NCBI GenBank assembly: GCA_002309795.1
Contig: DBXZ01000021.1
Coordinates: 1-36,043, forward strand
Direction of reading: 5' to 3'
DNA: 36,043 bases
From: Bacteroidales bacterium UBA1199
GTDB lineage: Bacteria > Bacteroidota > Bacteroidia > Bacteroidales > UBA932
Shown here: piece by piece, positions 16,510-25,009 of the stretch
Layout: the number at the start of each line of letters is the position of its first letter
How positions within the stretch are numbered: the stretch's first letter is position 1
Notes under the pieces: generated by a model
The model's database searches: none
What the model saw: the letters and a program-made list of their open reading frames with translations, nothing else
What the model was told of the DNA's origin: nothing
Position numbers and translations under genes: made by a program

Positions 16510-17779
16510 CCTTCACAATCCGGCCAATCTGCTCCGGGTCGTATTCACGCTCGATCCGGATGTAGTTGTCGGTATAGCCGAACATCATGCCCCCCTTGTT
16601 GGCGCTCTCGAAGAGCACGTCGGCCTCGCGGCCCTTGTTGGCCAGGCAGAAGTCTGCGTGCAGCCGGTCGCTCAGCTTTTCCAGCCGCGCCACGCGGTCG
16701 GTCTTGACGGATTCCTGCACCTGGTCGTCGCGTTCGGCGGCCGGCGTACCGGCACGGCGCGAATAGGGGAAAATGTGCAGGAAAGCGGGCTTCACGCGCT
16801 CCAGCAGCCGGTAGGTCTCCTCGAAATCTTCCTCGGTCTCGCCGGGGAAGCCCACGATTATGTCAATCCCGAAGAAGATGCGCGTGCCGCGCTCCTCCGG
16901 GCGTTCGAGCATCTCGCGCAGCAGCGCAATCTTCTCTTCGAACATCTGCGCGGTGTAGCGGCGGTGCATGGCCTTGAGAATCCGGTCGCAGCCCGACTGG
17001 AGCGGAATGTGGAAGTGCGGCAGGAACTTGGTCTGTCCGCCGGCCATCCAGCCGATGATCTCGCGCGTGAGCAGGTTCGGTTCGATCGATGAAATCCGGT
17101 ATCGCGCAATCCCCTCCACTTCATCGAGGGCCTTGAGCAGGTCGAAGAACGATTCGCCGGTGGTGCGGCCGAAGTCGCCTATATTGACGCCCGTCAGCAC
17201 GATCTCGCAGATGCCGGTGGCGGCGATTTCGCGGGCCTGGGCCACCAGCGAGGCGATCGGCAGGTTGCGGCTCGCACCGCGGGCCAGCGGCACGGTGCAG
17301 TAGGTGCAGCGGTAGTCGCAGCCGTCCTGGACCTTCAGGAACGAACGGGTCCGTTCGCCGGAAGAGTAGGCCGGGAAGATGTTCTCCACGCGCTCGATGG
17401 CCGTGCAGCAGGCCACCTGGCCGCGCTCCGCCTCGAAGCTCGTCACGACCTCGAACAGGTCGCCCTTGCGGGCTGCGCCCAGCACGATGTCCACCCCCTC
17501 GATCTGCAGAATCTCGTCCGGTTTGAGCTGCGCGTAACATCCCACCACCGCAATCCGGGCGTCCGGCGAGATCTTGTGCAGCTTGCGGATGATGTTTCGG
17601 CATTTCTTGTCGGCGTGCTCGGTCACGGAGCAGGTGTTCACCACATACCAGTCGCTGCGCTCCACCGGCCGGACAATCTTATAACCGGCCGTGGCAAACT
17701 GGCGCGCAAAGGTGGAACTCTCTGAGAAGTTCAGCTTGCAGCCGAGCGTGACGAATGCTATTCGGGGTTGACGGGACAT
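16499..17779 (-). CDS. mtaB: tRNA t6A37 methylthiotransferase MtaB
   Basis: This 426-aa protein has the methylthiotransferase layout. The N-terminal domain has Cys14 (TLGCKLNFSES), Cys50 (NTCSVTEHAD) and Cys81 (VVGCYAQ), which bind the auxiliary 4Fe-4S cluster. The radical-SAM CxxxCxxC is Cys154/158/161 in GCDYRCTYCTVPL. A short TRAM-like domain follows at the C-terminus (ADVLFESANKGGMMFGYTDNY). The TLGCKLN start and the SVTEHADKKCRN region favour MtaB (t6A to ms2t6A) over MiaB or RimO. It probably sits last in a minus-strand operon, 6 bp after the RsmI-like gene. Its substrate is the product made by TsaD, encoded on the far side of tamB. Confidence 0.93.
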   Translation of the reverse strand: MSRQPRIAFVTLGCKLNFSESSTFARQFATAGYKIVRPVERSDWYVVNTCSVTEHADKKCRNIIRKLHKISPDARIAVVGCYAQLKPDEILQIEGVDIVLGAARKGDLFEVVTSFEAERGQVACCTAIERVENIFPAYSSGERTRSFLKVQDGCDYRCTYCTVPLARGASRNLPIASLVAQAREIAATGICEIVLTGVNIGDFGRTTGESFFDLLKALDEVEGIARYRISSIEPNLLTREIIGWMAGGQTKFLPHFHIPLQSGCDRILKAMHRRYTAQMFEEKIALLREMLERPEERGTRIFFGIDIIVGFPGETEEDFEETYRLLERVKPAFLHIFPYSRRAGTPAAERDDQVQESVKTDRVARLEKLSDRLHADFCLANKGREADVLFESANKGGMMFGYTDNYIRIEREYDPEQIGRIVKVTV

Positions 17780-17785
17780 AAGCTT

Positions 17786-18487
17786 CTATCCTTGAATCAC
17801 AAATACGCACGGGCGCTTGCCGATTGCAGGCGTATCCTTGCGCCAGCGCGCTACGGTCAGGGTTTTGATGAACTGCGTGGGCAGGGTGATGTCTGCGGCA
17901 ATGCAGATGCGCGTTTGCGCGTTGCAGACGGAGAGCAGGTCGGCGAGGAGCGCGTCGTTGCGGTACGGCGTCTCGATCACGATCTGGCTCTGGCGCTCGC
18001 GCTGCGAACGGCGTTCCAATTCGGCAATGCGCGCGCGGCGCTGGTCGGGTTTGACGGGCAGATAACCCTCGAATGCGAAGTGCTGCCCGTTCATGCCGGA
18101 GGCCATCAGGGCCATCATCAGCGACGAAGGACCCACCTCGGGAATCACCTTCACCCCTTTTTCATGCGCCAGGGCCACCAGCTGCGCACCGGGATCGGCC
18201 ACGGCGGGCAGTCCGGCCTCGGAAATCAGTGCGGCCTCGTTTCCCTCGAGCAGCGCGGCCATCGTGGAGATTTCCTCGGGCGAGGTATGCTCGTTCAGTT
18301 CGTGGAGTTCCAGCGCATCGATCTGCCCCTTCAGGCCGGCGGCCGACAGGAAACGGCGCGCGGTGCGGAGCTCTTCCACGAAGAAAAGCTTGATTTTGGG
18401 CAGCAGTTCCAGGACTGCAGGCGTCAGTACATATTGCGGAGGATAATCGCCGAGCGGCGTAGGGATCAGGTAGAGGTTTCCGTTCAT
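17786..18487 (-). CDS. RsmI-like SAM-dependent methyltransferase (tetrapyrrole-methylase fold)
   Basis: The 233-aa protein starts at the ATG that overlaps the stop of the upstream gene by one base (TGATG). A longer frame reaching 18562 lies inside that neighbour. Motifs follow the RsmI/YraL family in altered form: LYLIPTPLGD for the N-terminal SAM loop, FFVEELRTARRFL in place of the usual EDTRxTxxLL, ISEAGLPAVADPGAQLV for SDAGxPxxSDPGxxLV, and IPEVGPSSLMMALMASG. It is the divergent Bacteroidota RsmI-like paralogue. 16S rRNA C1402 2'-O-methylation is the family activity, but the substrate of this branch is uncertain. Confidence 0.8.
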   Translation of the reverse strand: MNGNLYLIPTPLGDYPPQYVLTPAVLELLPKIKLFFVEELRTARRFLSAAGLKGQIDALELHELNEHTSPEEISTMAALLEGNEAALISEAGLPAVADPGAQLVALAHEKGVKVIPEVGPSSLMMALMASGMNGQHFAFEGYLPVKPDQRRARIAELERRSQRERQSQIVIETPYRNDALLADLLSVCNAQTRICIAADITLPTQFIKTLTVARWRKDTPAIGKRPCVFVIQG

Positions 18488-19272
18488 CAGAAAGTGAGGG
18501 TAAGGCCGTCGCAGGCGGGTTGGATATTCGAAGGGAGCTCGGCGGAGAGCTCGGCGTGGCACGGCAGCTGGTGCGAGAGATGCGTCAGGAGGGTTTCGCG
18601 GGCACCCACGCGCTGCGCCAGAGCCACCGCCTCGTCGAGCGTGAAGTGCGAGATGTGCTTCCCGCGACGTACCGTGTTGAGCACCAGGATCTCCACCCCT
18701 TCCAGCTTTTTCAGGTTCGCCTCGTCGATCCGGTTGGCGTCGGTGATGTAGGCCAGCTTGCCGAACCGGAATCCCAGCACAGGCAGCAGGTAGTGCATCA
18801 CGCGGACAGGGACGATCTCCACCCCTTTGATGCGGAAGGGCTCCTCGCCGATCGTGTGCAGGTCAAAGAGCGGGATCCCGGGGTAGCGTTCCTCCGTGAA
18901 GGCGTACGAAAACTCCTCGCGCAGTGCCTCTTGCACGCGTTTTTCGCAATAGATGGGGAAAGGATGCGCCGTGCGGTAGCCGTCGCGCGGTGTATAGTTG
19001 AATGCGCGCACGTCGTCCAGCCCGGCCGTATGGTCTTTGTGCTGGTGGGTGAGCAGAATGGCGTCGGGGCAGACGATTTCGGCGCGCAGCATCTGCTGGC
19101 GGAAGTCCGGCCCTGCGTCAATCACCAGTTCCAGTCCCTCGTAACGCACGAGGGCCGCAGCCCGCAGGCGTTTGTCGCGCGGGTCGGCGGAACGGCACAC
19201 CGGGCAGTCGCACCCGATCACGGGGACGCCCTGGGAAGTACCGGTACCGAGGAATGTGATGGAATTCTGCAT
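18487..19272 (-). CDS. metallo-beta-lactamase-fold hydrolase (PhnP-like)
   Basis: This 261-aa protein begins with the PhnP-type opening ITFLGTGTSQGVPVIGCDCPVC. That opening includes a CxCxxC cysteine cluster that in PhnP binds an extra structural zinc. LVIDAGPDFRQQML precedes the metal motif LLTHQHKDHTAGLDD (HxHxDH, with Gln and Lys at the x positions). Further ligands probably include HYLLPVLGFRFG and ITDANRI, where TD supplies the bridging Asp, and the late HLSHQL. The family includes phosphoribosyl 1,2-cyclic phosphate phosphodiesterase and related phosphodiesterases; the substrate here is not established. TATTTTTG (complement of 19280-19287) just before the start may be an internal -7 box but would give a nearly leaderless mRNA. 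Confidence 0.87.
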   Translation of the reverse strand: MQNSITFLGTGTSQGVPVIGCDCPVCRSADPRDKRLRAAALVRYEGLELVIDAGPDFRQQMLRAEIVCPDAILLTHQHKDHTAGLDDVRAFNYTPRDGYRTAHPFPIYCEKRVQEALREEFSYAFTEERYPGIPLFDLHTIGEEPFRIKGVEIVPVRVMHYLLPVLGFRFGKLAYITDANRIDEANLKKLEGVEILVLNTVRRGKHISHFTLDEAVALAQRVGARETLLTHLSHQLPCHAELSAELPSNIQPACDGLTLTF

Positions 19273-19296
19273 GGCGGCGCAAAAATATTCAAAAAA

Positions 19297-22191
19297 TCAT
19301 ATCGATAGACCGAAGAGCAGCTGGAAACCGTGCCGCGAACCGGTGGCGTTGGGGGCGGTGTAGCTCCAGCGGACACCCGTGGAGATGCCGGGAGCCAGAC
19401 GGAAGGCGTGATAGTTGATCATGGCGCTCACGCCGGCCGACCAGTAGTCGTTCCTGGGAGCGCCGGGCGTCCAGCCCATCGCGTAGTCGGCAAAGGGAAT
19501 CAGCTGCAGCCGCTGGAAGTAGAGCACGCCGGGAATGGCCACGTCGCCCAGGTAGAGCGGGACGGCATAGTCGAGGCCCGCCTTGAGGTAGAGCGGTTCG
19601 GCCGCATAGGCTTTGTAGCCGCGCGGCAGGGCTGCGGAGTTACTGTCGTCCAACGCGTCGGGCAACCCGGAGAGTCGGTAATGGCCCGCGAGCGAAAGTT
19701 TCAATCCCTGAATCCGGCTCAGGCCGGGCACATACGCATAGCCGGAGAAGAGGGCGGTCTGGAAGCCGTTGCCTTCGCCCGATCCCAGCACGAAGCGCGG
19801 ATAGAGGCTGAAGCCCCAGCGGGGATAGATTGCCGCGCCGGAGGTAGAGAGCATCCGGTAGTAGCGCACGCCCGCCTCGATGGTCTCCGTCCAGGTGCCG
19901 AACGCGGCGTTGCAGGGCTTGTAGGCGTCGAAACTCAGCGAACGGATGAGGCTGCTGCTCCAACCGCCGCCGTAGAAGTTGTAAGGATAGGAAATGGTGA
20001 GAATGTACTGGTCATAGGGGATCAGGCTTCCTTCGGGCGTGCCGTCGTCGTACTGCTTGAGGTGATGGATGTCCGCCGCGAATTCCACGTCGAAATCCAC
20101 CACAGTGGCAGCCACCTTTCCGTGACCGGAATGGCATCCCTGCCACCACGACCATCCCAGCATGGCGGTCACGTCGCCCAGGGCGTTCTGGGAATAGAGC
20201 GTGGCGCCGGGGGCCGCCAGATCCCACCAGTTGTCCATGGACATGCTCATGATGCGGTCCACGTTGTAATAGACCGGTGCCCAGGAGTGGATATGGAAAC
20301 CGTTCAAGAGCCGGCTGTAGTGACGCGACGGATAGCGCTCGGGATCCAGGTAACTGCTGTCGGCCACAGCCGGTTCCGGATGGGCCGCCGCATGCTGTGC
20401 GACCAGGGTCTGCAGCACGGAGTCGTCGTGGCGCTGCAGGAAGTCGACGTCTTCCCAGAGCAGTTTGCGGAAATCGAGCGATGCAAGATGATAGCCGTTT
20501 GAATCGAACTCACTGAAATAGAGCACTTCATGGCAGTCGTCCAGGAAGGGCGCCTCGGCCCCGTAGCGCGAATTGGTCAGCCGGAAGATCCGTTCGTTCG
20601 CCGGATGCAGCGCGTAGATGTTCTGCACGCCGTCGCGGTCGGAGGAGAAGCAGATCCACTGCCCTTTCATGTGGCGCAGGCCGGAGATGGAGGCCTGCTG
20701 GGGCGGAATGACCGTCGTCCAGTTTCCGGAGGTCAGGTCGCGGTAGGGAATCCGGAGCAGCGCCAGTCCCTCGTCGGTGGCCACCGTGGCGTAGAGGGTC
20801 TCCCCCACGAACACCGTCTCGACAATCTGTCCCTTGCCCGGCGCCTCAACGCGCTCGAGTTGATCGCCCGTGGCGGGATTGAGCAGCACCAGGTGCGAGG
20901 GCTGGCCCACAGGGTATTCGGCCACTGCGAGCACCGAACCGTCGTCCGAGATGGCCGGATTGAAGTATTTGGTGCTGCGCGTCAGCGAACCCAGGCGGTC
21001 CGCGCGCGTGTCGTAATACTTGATTTCAGAGAAGTTTTCCAGCGACGAAGGGTCGTGCATCACACATTCTGACCAGTAGATGCGGCCGTCCACCGACTCG
21101 CTCATCTTGGAACTGACGGGTGCGTGGTAACGGATGTGACGCTCGCTGCCCAGCGAATCAATCTGGATGAGTTCCTCCGGGAACTCCTTGCCCCGGCGCA
21201 GCACCACCACGGAACCGTGCAGCGGAGAGAGGGTGTCGTTGACCTCGATCGCGCCCCAATAATCGCAGTAGAGCCGCTGGCGCTTCGAAATCTGTTCGCC
21301 TACAGTGGGTTCGCCCCGGCGCGCGGCGTCTTCCTGCCACATTTTGGTGAAGATTTCCTGCGCGTTTTTCAGGGCTTCCGGACGCGAGAGCGCGTAGCGT
21401 TTTTCTTTTGTGATAAAGACGTCCGTCACGTCGGAAAGGCCCGCCTTGCCGCCGAAGAATCCGCCGGCGAAATCGGCGTCGCCCGTGCGGACGCGTTCCC
21501 CCGCCACAAGCATATAACCCATTGCGTAGGTGCTGTAGGAGGGCTTGAAATACGATCCGTGCGCGGCGCGTTCCCAGTTCAGGAAGCGCCCTTCAAGGCA
21601 GTCCGTACGAATCTGCATCAGGAATTCGGCGTTGCGGCCGCGGCCGGAGCGCGTGAGTTCGGTCTCGGCAACCGTGGCATCACCCTCCAGGTATTTGCTG
21701 GAAGCAAAGAGGCCCATGCCGACGCCCACGGCCTGTTCGCCCAGCAGCCAGTGGAGCGCGCCCCAGAGGCCCGTTGTAAATTGCTGGGTCTGGGCCACAT
21801 GGCGCAGTTCGTGGGTGACGAGCTGCTCCTGCCAGGGGAACTGCGAGGGGTCGTACGGATCCGGCGAGAGAATCAGGTTCATGTGCTTGGGCGCCCACGA
21901 CACGCTGCCGTTGCTCAGGGTGGTATAGGCGTGCAGGATGACCGGAAGCGGCTTGGTGTCGATCTTGACGGGCGCATTGACCAGCGGACGCTGCTTTTCG
22001 AGCATCATCAGGTAGGTGCGCGCCAGCGAATCGGTCTCCTCCGGGTAGATCAGCCGGAAATGCTCGGAACGGATCTGGCGCCAACGCACGCCCGAAGGCT
22101 CTGCGCCAAAGGAGTAAAACTGTGCCCGCAACGGGAGCGGCGAGAGCGCCAGCAGCAGCGCGGCGATGATCAGGATTCTTTTATTGCACAT
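19297..22191 (-). CDS. exported metallopeptidase-like protein with beta-propeller and outer-membrane barrel
   Basis: This 964-aa reading starts at MCNKRILIIAALLLALSPLPLRAQ, a clean signal peptide cleaved after LRAQ or nearby. An ATG 15 bp upstream (22206) is also possible. Residues about 30-300 look like a peptidase_MA-type domain, with HExxH as HELRH (His127-Glu128-His131) and a downstream glutamate in YLEGDA (about Glu169) as the third zinc ligand. A middle region with blades such as FNPAISDDGSVLAVAEYP and GQWICFSSDRDGVQNIYAL is a TolB/WD40-like propeller. The last 350 residues alternate aromatic and polar strands like an outer-membrane beta-barrel. It would therefore sit at the outer membrane. 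The role is unknown. It overlaps the addA stop by 11 bp. Confidence 0.75.
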   Translation of the reverse strand: MCNKRILIIAALLLALSPLPLRAQFYSFGAEPSGVRWRQIRSEHFRLIYPEETDSLARTYLMMLEKQRPLVNAPVKIDTKPLPVILHAYTTLSNGSVSWAPKHMNLILSPDPYDPSQFPWQEQLVTHELRHVAQTQQFTTGLWGALHWLLGEQAVGVGMGLFASSKYLEGDATVAETELTRSGRGRNAEFLMQIRTDCLEGRFLNWERAAHGSYFKPSYSTYAMGYMLVAGERVRTGDADFAGGFFGGKAGLSDVTDVFITKEKRYALSRPEALKNAQEIFTKMWQEDAARRGEPTVGEQISKRQRLYCDYWGAIEVNDTLSPLHGSVVVLRRGKEFPEELIQIDSLGSERHIRYHAPVSSKMSESVDGRIYWSECVMHDPSSLENFSEIKYYDTRADRLGSLTRSTKYFNPAISDDGSVLAVAEYPVGQPSHLVLLNPATGDQLERVEAPGKGQIVETVFVGETLYATVATDEGLALLRIPYRDLTSGNWTTVIPPQQASISGLRHMKGQWICFSSDRDGVQNIYALHPANERIFRLTNSRYGAEAPFLDDCHEVLYFSEFDSNGYHLASLDFRKLLWEDVDFLQRHDDSVLQTLVAQHAAAHPEPAVADSSYLDPERYPSRHYSRLLNGFHIHSWAPVYYNVDRIMSMSMDNWWDLAAPGATLYSQNALGDVTAMLGWSWWQGCHSGHGKVAATVVDFDVEFAADIHHLKQYDDGTPEGSLIPYDQYILTISYPYNFYGGGWSSSLIRSLSFDAYKPCNAAFGTWTETIEAGVRYYRMLSTSGAAIYPRWGFSLYPRFVLGSGEGNGFQTALFSGYAYVPGLSRIQGLKLSLAGHYRLSGLPDALDDSNSAALPRGYKAYAAEPLYLKAGLDYAVPLYLGDVAIPGVLYFQRLQLIPFADYAMGWTPGAPRNDYWSAGVSAMINYHAFRLAPGISTGVRWSYTAPNATGSRHGFQLLFGLSI

Positions 22192-25009
22192 CTTCAGGCT
22201 TCTCATTGCAATACCAGAGGGTGCCCCGCACGTCGCGGTAGCCCATCTGTGAAAGGAGTTTCATATAACGGCAGATCTGCCGGCCGTACTTTTCTTCGCG
22301 GCGGCCGAACTTGTAGTCGATCACGAGGGCCGTCCCCTGCCCGAGCGGCTTGTCTTTTTCCACCAGTACGCGGTCCGGGCGGTGAATCTCGCCGGAGGCA
22401 TCCACGATGGTGATTTCGTTCAGGGCGCGGTACGTCCCGTCGAACCAGTGGCGGCCGGCCACCGAATCCAGCAGCGCGGCAATCTTCGATTCGGCTTCGC
22501 TCGCTTCGGCAGCCGCCAGGATCCCCTCACGAACCGCCTCGTCCACAGCCTGTTTCAAATCCTCAACGCGGTCTATGCGCGAAAGGATGTCGTGGTAACG
22601 GATGCCCTCTTCCCGGCTGAAGAACTCTCCGCCCTTGAGCGAGAGGCGCAACCGGCCGTCATAGGGAATGCTCGAGAAACGCAGCGGCGCGATCGTCCCG
22701 TCTGCAGTCTCCTTGCGGGAATCAGAACGTCCGGGAACGCCCTCCCTGTGCAGGAAAGCTTCGCCCATTACCCCGTCTTCTGCAATCAAATGGCTGTAGA
22801 GCAGGTCGGAGACGGCGAAAGAGCGTCCGTTGAAGGTATCCTTTTGTGTAATCTCGGGAACGGGAGAGAAGAGGTACATCTCTTTGACGGCGCGGGTCAT
22901 GGCCACGTAGGCGGTGTTGATGGCATCCACGGCAGCCATCTCTTTCTCTTCCTGATAATCCGGCTCGAAGAGCGTCCCCTCCATCTCGGTCTTGGTGGCG
23001 CTCAGCGGAACCAGCCCGACCATGTCGAAGGGCGCCTTCCGGGGCGTGCACCAGATCATCGGAGCCTCGCCGCCCGAGTGGCGGAAGGTATCGTTGAAGA
23101 AGGGCAGCACGACCACCTGGAAGTCCAGTCCCTTGGCCTTGTGGATGGTCATCACCGTCACGGCGTCGTCGCGGCGCGCAGAGGAAATCTTTACATTGCG
23201 GCCACGGTCATCCCACCAGTTGACGAATCCGCAGAGGTTGGATCCGTAACGGTCCGTATAGGAGATTACCTCGTCCAGGAAAGCGAAGATGAAGGGATGG
23301 TCGCCATCCGGGATATCGGGCAGGTATTCGCGCAGGAGCGCGTCGCAGATCTCGTAGAGCGAATCGGACACGCGGCAGGATTCGGGCAGGTGCGGAATCT
23401 CGCCGAAGAGCTGCAACATCAGCGTAGTGTTGACCGGATCGTCCGGATTGACGCGGTATTTGAGCAGGGCGGCCAGTTTGCGCACGCTCAGGCACGAGAC
23501 GAGCGTCAGCGAATCTTCGGTCACCACCGGATAGCCCAGCGAAAGCAGTGCCTGCGCAATCTGCGCCCCCTCCTCGTTCTTGCGGACCAGGAAAGCAATA
23601 TCGGAAGCACGATAGCGTGAGAGCAGGTCGCGCATCAGGTCCGGAAGGCGCTCCAGCACGGTTTCCCGCCAGGGGGGCGCGTCCGATTTCGACGAACCGC
23701 GCTCCAGGAATTCCACCTGCACATAGCCCTTGCCCAGCGACGCCTTGCGTGCCACCTGCTGGCGAACGTCCGAATAGTAGCCGGAAATCCGGCCGGCGAA
23801 TTCCACGCCGTTGCGCGCGAGCAGGTCGCCGATTCCGCCGAAGAAACGGTTGTTGAAATCCACAATCCGTTCCTCGCTGCGCCAGTTTTTCTGCATGTGG
23901 ACCACATGGATGCGGTCTTCTCCGAATGCAGTCTGAATCTCGCTGTGGAGCAGGTTCATATCCGAATCGCGCCAGCGGTAGATGCTCTGCTTGATGTCGC
24001 CCACAATCAACGAACCCTCGCCCCGGTCGGCGGCTTCGCGCAGCAGCGGGCGGAAGTTCTCCCACTGCAGGCGGGAGGTATCCTGGAATTCGTCGAGCAT
24101 GAAGTGGTCGTAGCGCGTCCCCACCTTCTCATAGATGAAGGGGGTGTCACTGCCGTCTATGATGCGGCTCAAGACGTCCGAGGTCTCGCTCAGCAGGACA
24201 AGGTTGTTCTCCTTGAGGCAGGCGGAAAGGTGTGCGTAAAGGTCGGAGAAGATACCCAGCAGATGAACGTTCTTGTCCAGAATTCCGGCGGTTTTGGCAT
24301 CCTCCGCGGAGATGGAGGACTCCGGTTTCCGGGCCTCTTCTATCATTGCCTGCAGCATCCCGCGGAACTCGGTAATCCGATCCTTGCTCCACAGGTCCGG
24401 ACCCAGGGCGCGGCGCTTCAGTTTGAAGGCGTCGGTCATGAAGAGTTTGGAGAAGTCGAAGAGTTTCCTGGAGATATCCCACTGCTGGCCGCTGCGGACC
24501 TGTTCGAGCGAATAGTCGGTGAGCCAGCGGAGGAGCGTCTCGTTGCCCGGCCCGTCGAGCGAAGCGAGCATCCGGTCCACCGCCTGCTGGAGCACGGAGT
24601 CGCGGTCCAGCTCCACCTTGTAGGAGGCATATTGGTTGATCTCCCGCGCAAAGGCGCGCATCACCACCTGGAAGAAGCGGTCGATGGTGCTGACGGAGAA
24701 CGATGCATAGTCGTGCAAAATGGCGGTCAGGGCCATTGCCGCGCGCTTTTTCATCAACGTCGTGGCGCGGGTTCCGGGTTCAGGATAGTCATAATCCGGA
24801 TCCGTGGCCAGCGCGTGCAGTTCCTTGATGATACGGCTCTTCATCTCTTCCGTAGCCTTGTTGGTGAAGGTCACGGCCAGGATGTGACGGAAAGCACGCT
24901 CGTCGAAGGGGGCGTCGTCGGCCGGAACCAGGAACCGGATGAATTCCCGGGTCAGCGTCCAGGTCTTTCCGCTGCCTGCCGATGCTTTTATGATATCGAT
25001 ACCCGTCAT
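22181..25009 (-). CDS. addA: AddA/RecB-type UvrD helicase-nuclease
   Basis: The 942-aa protein starts at the ATG overlapping the upstream stop (ATGA), three codons after an alternative ATG. Superfamily-1 helicase motifs appear in order: Walker A ASAGSGKT at residues 9-16, TFTNKATEEMK, DEFQDT (Walker B), VGDIKQSIYRWR, NWRSEERIV, TIHKAKGLDFQVV and YVAMTRA. The C-terminal PD-(D/E)XK nuclease shows RPDRVLV, then VIDYKFG and a late QICRYMK (Q..Y motif). With the preceding AddB-like protein it should form a helicase-nuclease that resects double-strand breaks for RecA, stopping at a Chi-like sequence. Confidence 0.93.
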   Translation of the reverse strand: MTGIDIIKASAGSGKTWTLTREFIRFLVPADDAPFDERAFRHILAVTFTNKATEEMKSRIIKELHALATDPDYDYPEPGTRATTLMKKRAAMALTAILHDYASFSVSTIDRFFQVVMRAFAREINQYASYKVELDRDSVLQQAVDRMLASLDGPGNETLLRWLTDYSLEQVRSGQQWDISRKLFDFSKLFMTDAFKLKRRALGPDLWSKDRITEFRGMLQAMIEEARKPESSISAEDAKTAGILDKNVHLLGIFSDLYAHLSACLKENNLVLLSETSDVLSRIIDGSDTPFIYEKVGTRYDHFMLDEFQDTSRLQWENFRPLLREAADRGEGSLIVGDIKQSIYRWRDSDMNLLHSEIQTAFGEDRIHVVHMQKNWRSEERIVDFNNRFFGGIGDLLARNGVEFAGRISGYYSDVRQQVARKASLGKGYVQVEFLERGSSKSDAPPWRETVLERLPDLMRDLLSRYRASDIAFLVRKNEEGAQIAQALLSLGYPVVTEDSLTLVSCLSVRKLAALLKYRVNPDDPVNTTLMLQLFGEIPHLPESCRVSDSLYEICDALLREYLPDIPDGDHPFIFAFLDEVISYTDRYGSNLCGFVNWWDDRGRNVKISSARRDDAVTVMTIHKAKGLDFQVVVLPFFNDTFRHSGGEAPMIWCTPRKAPFDMVGLVPLSATKTEMEGTLFEPDYQEEKEMAAVDAINTAYVAMTRAVKEMYLFSPVPEITQKDTFNGRSFAVSDLLYSHLIAEDGVMGEAFLHREGVPGRSDSRKETADGTIAPLRFSSIPYDGRLRLSLKGGEFFSREEGIRYHDILSRIDRVEDLKQAVDEAVREGILAAAEASEAESKIAALLDSVAGRHWFDGTYRALNEITIVDASGEIHRPDRVLVEKDKPLGQGTALVIDYKFGRREEKYGRQICRYMKLLSQMGYRDVRGTLWYCNEKPEDVQ

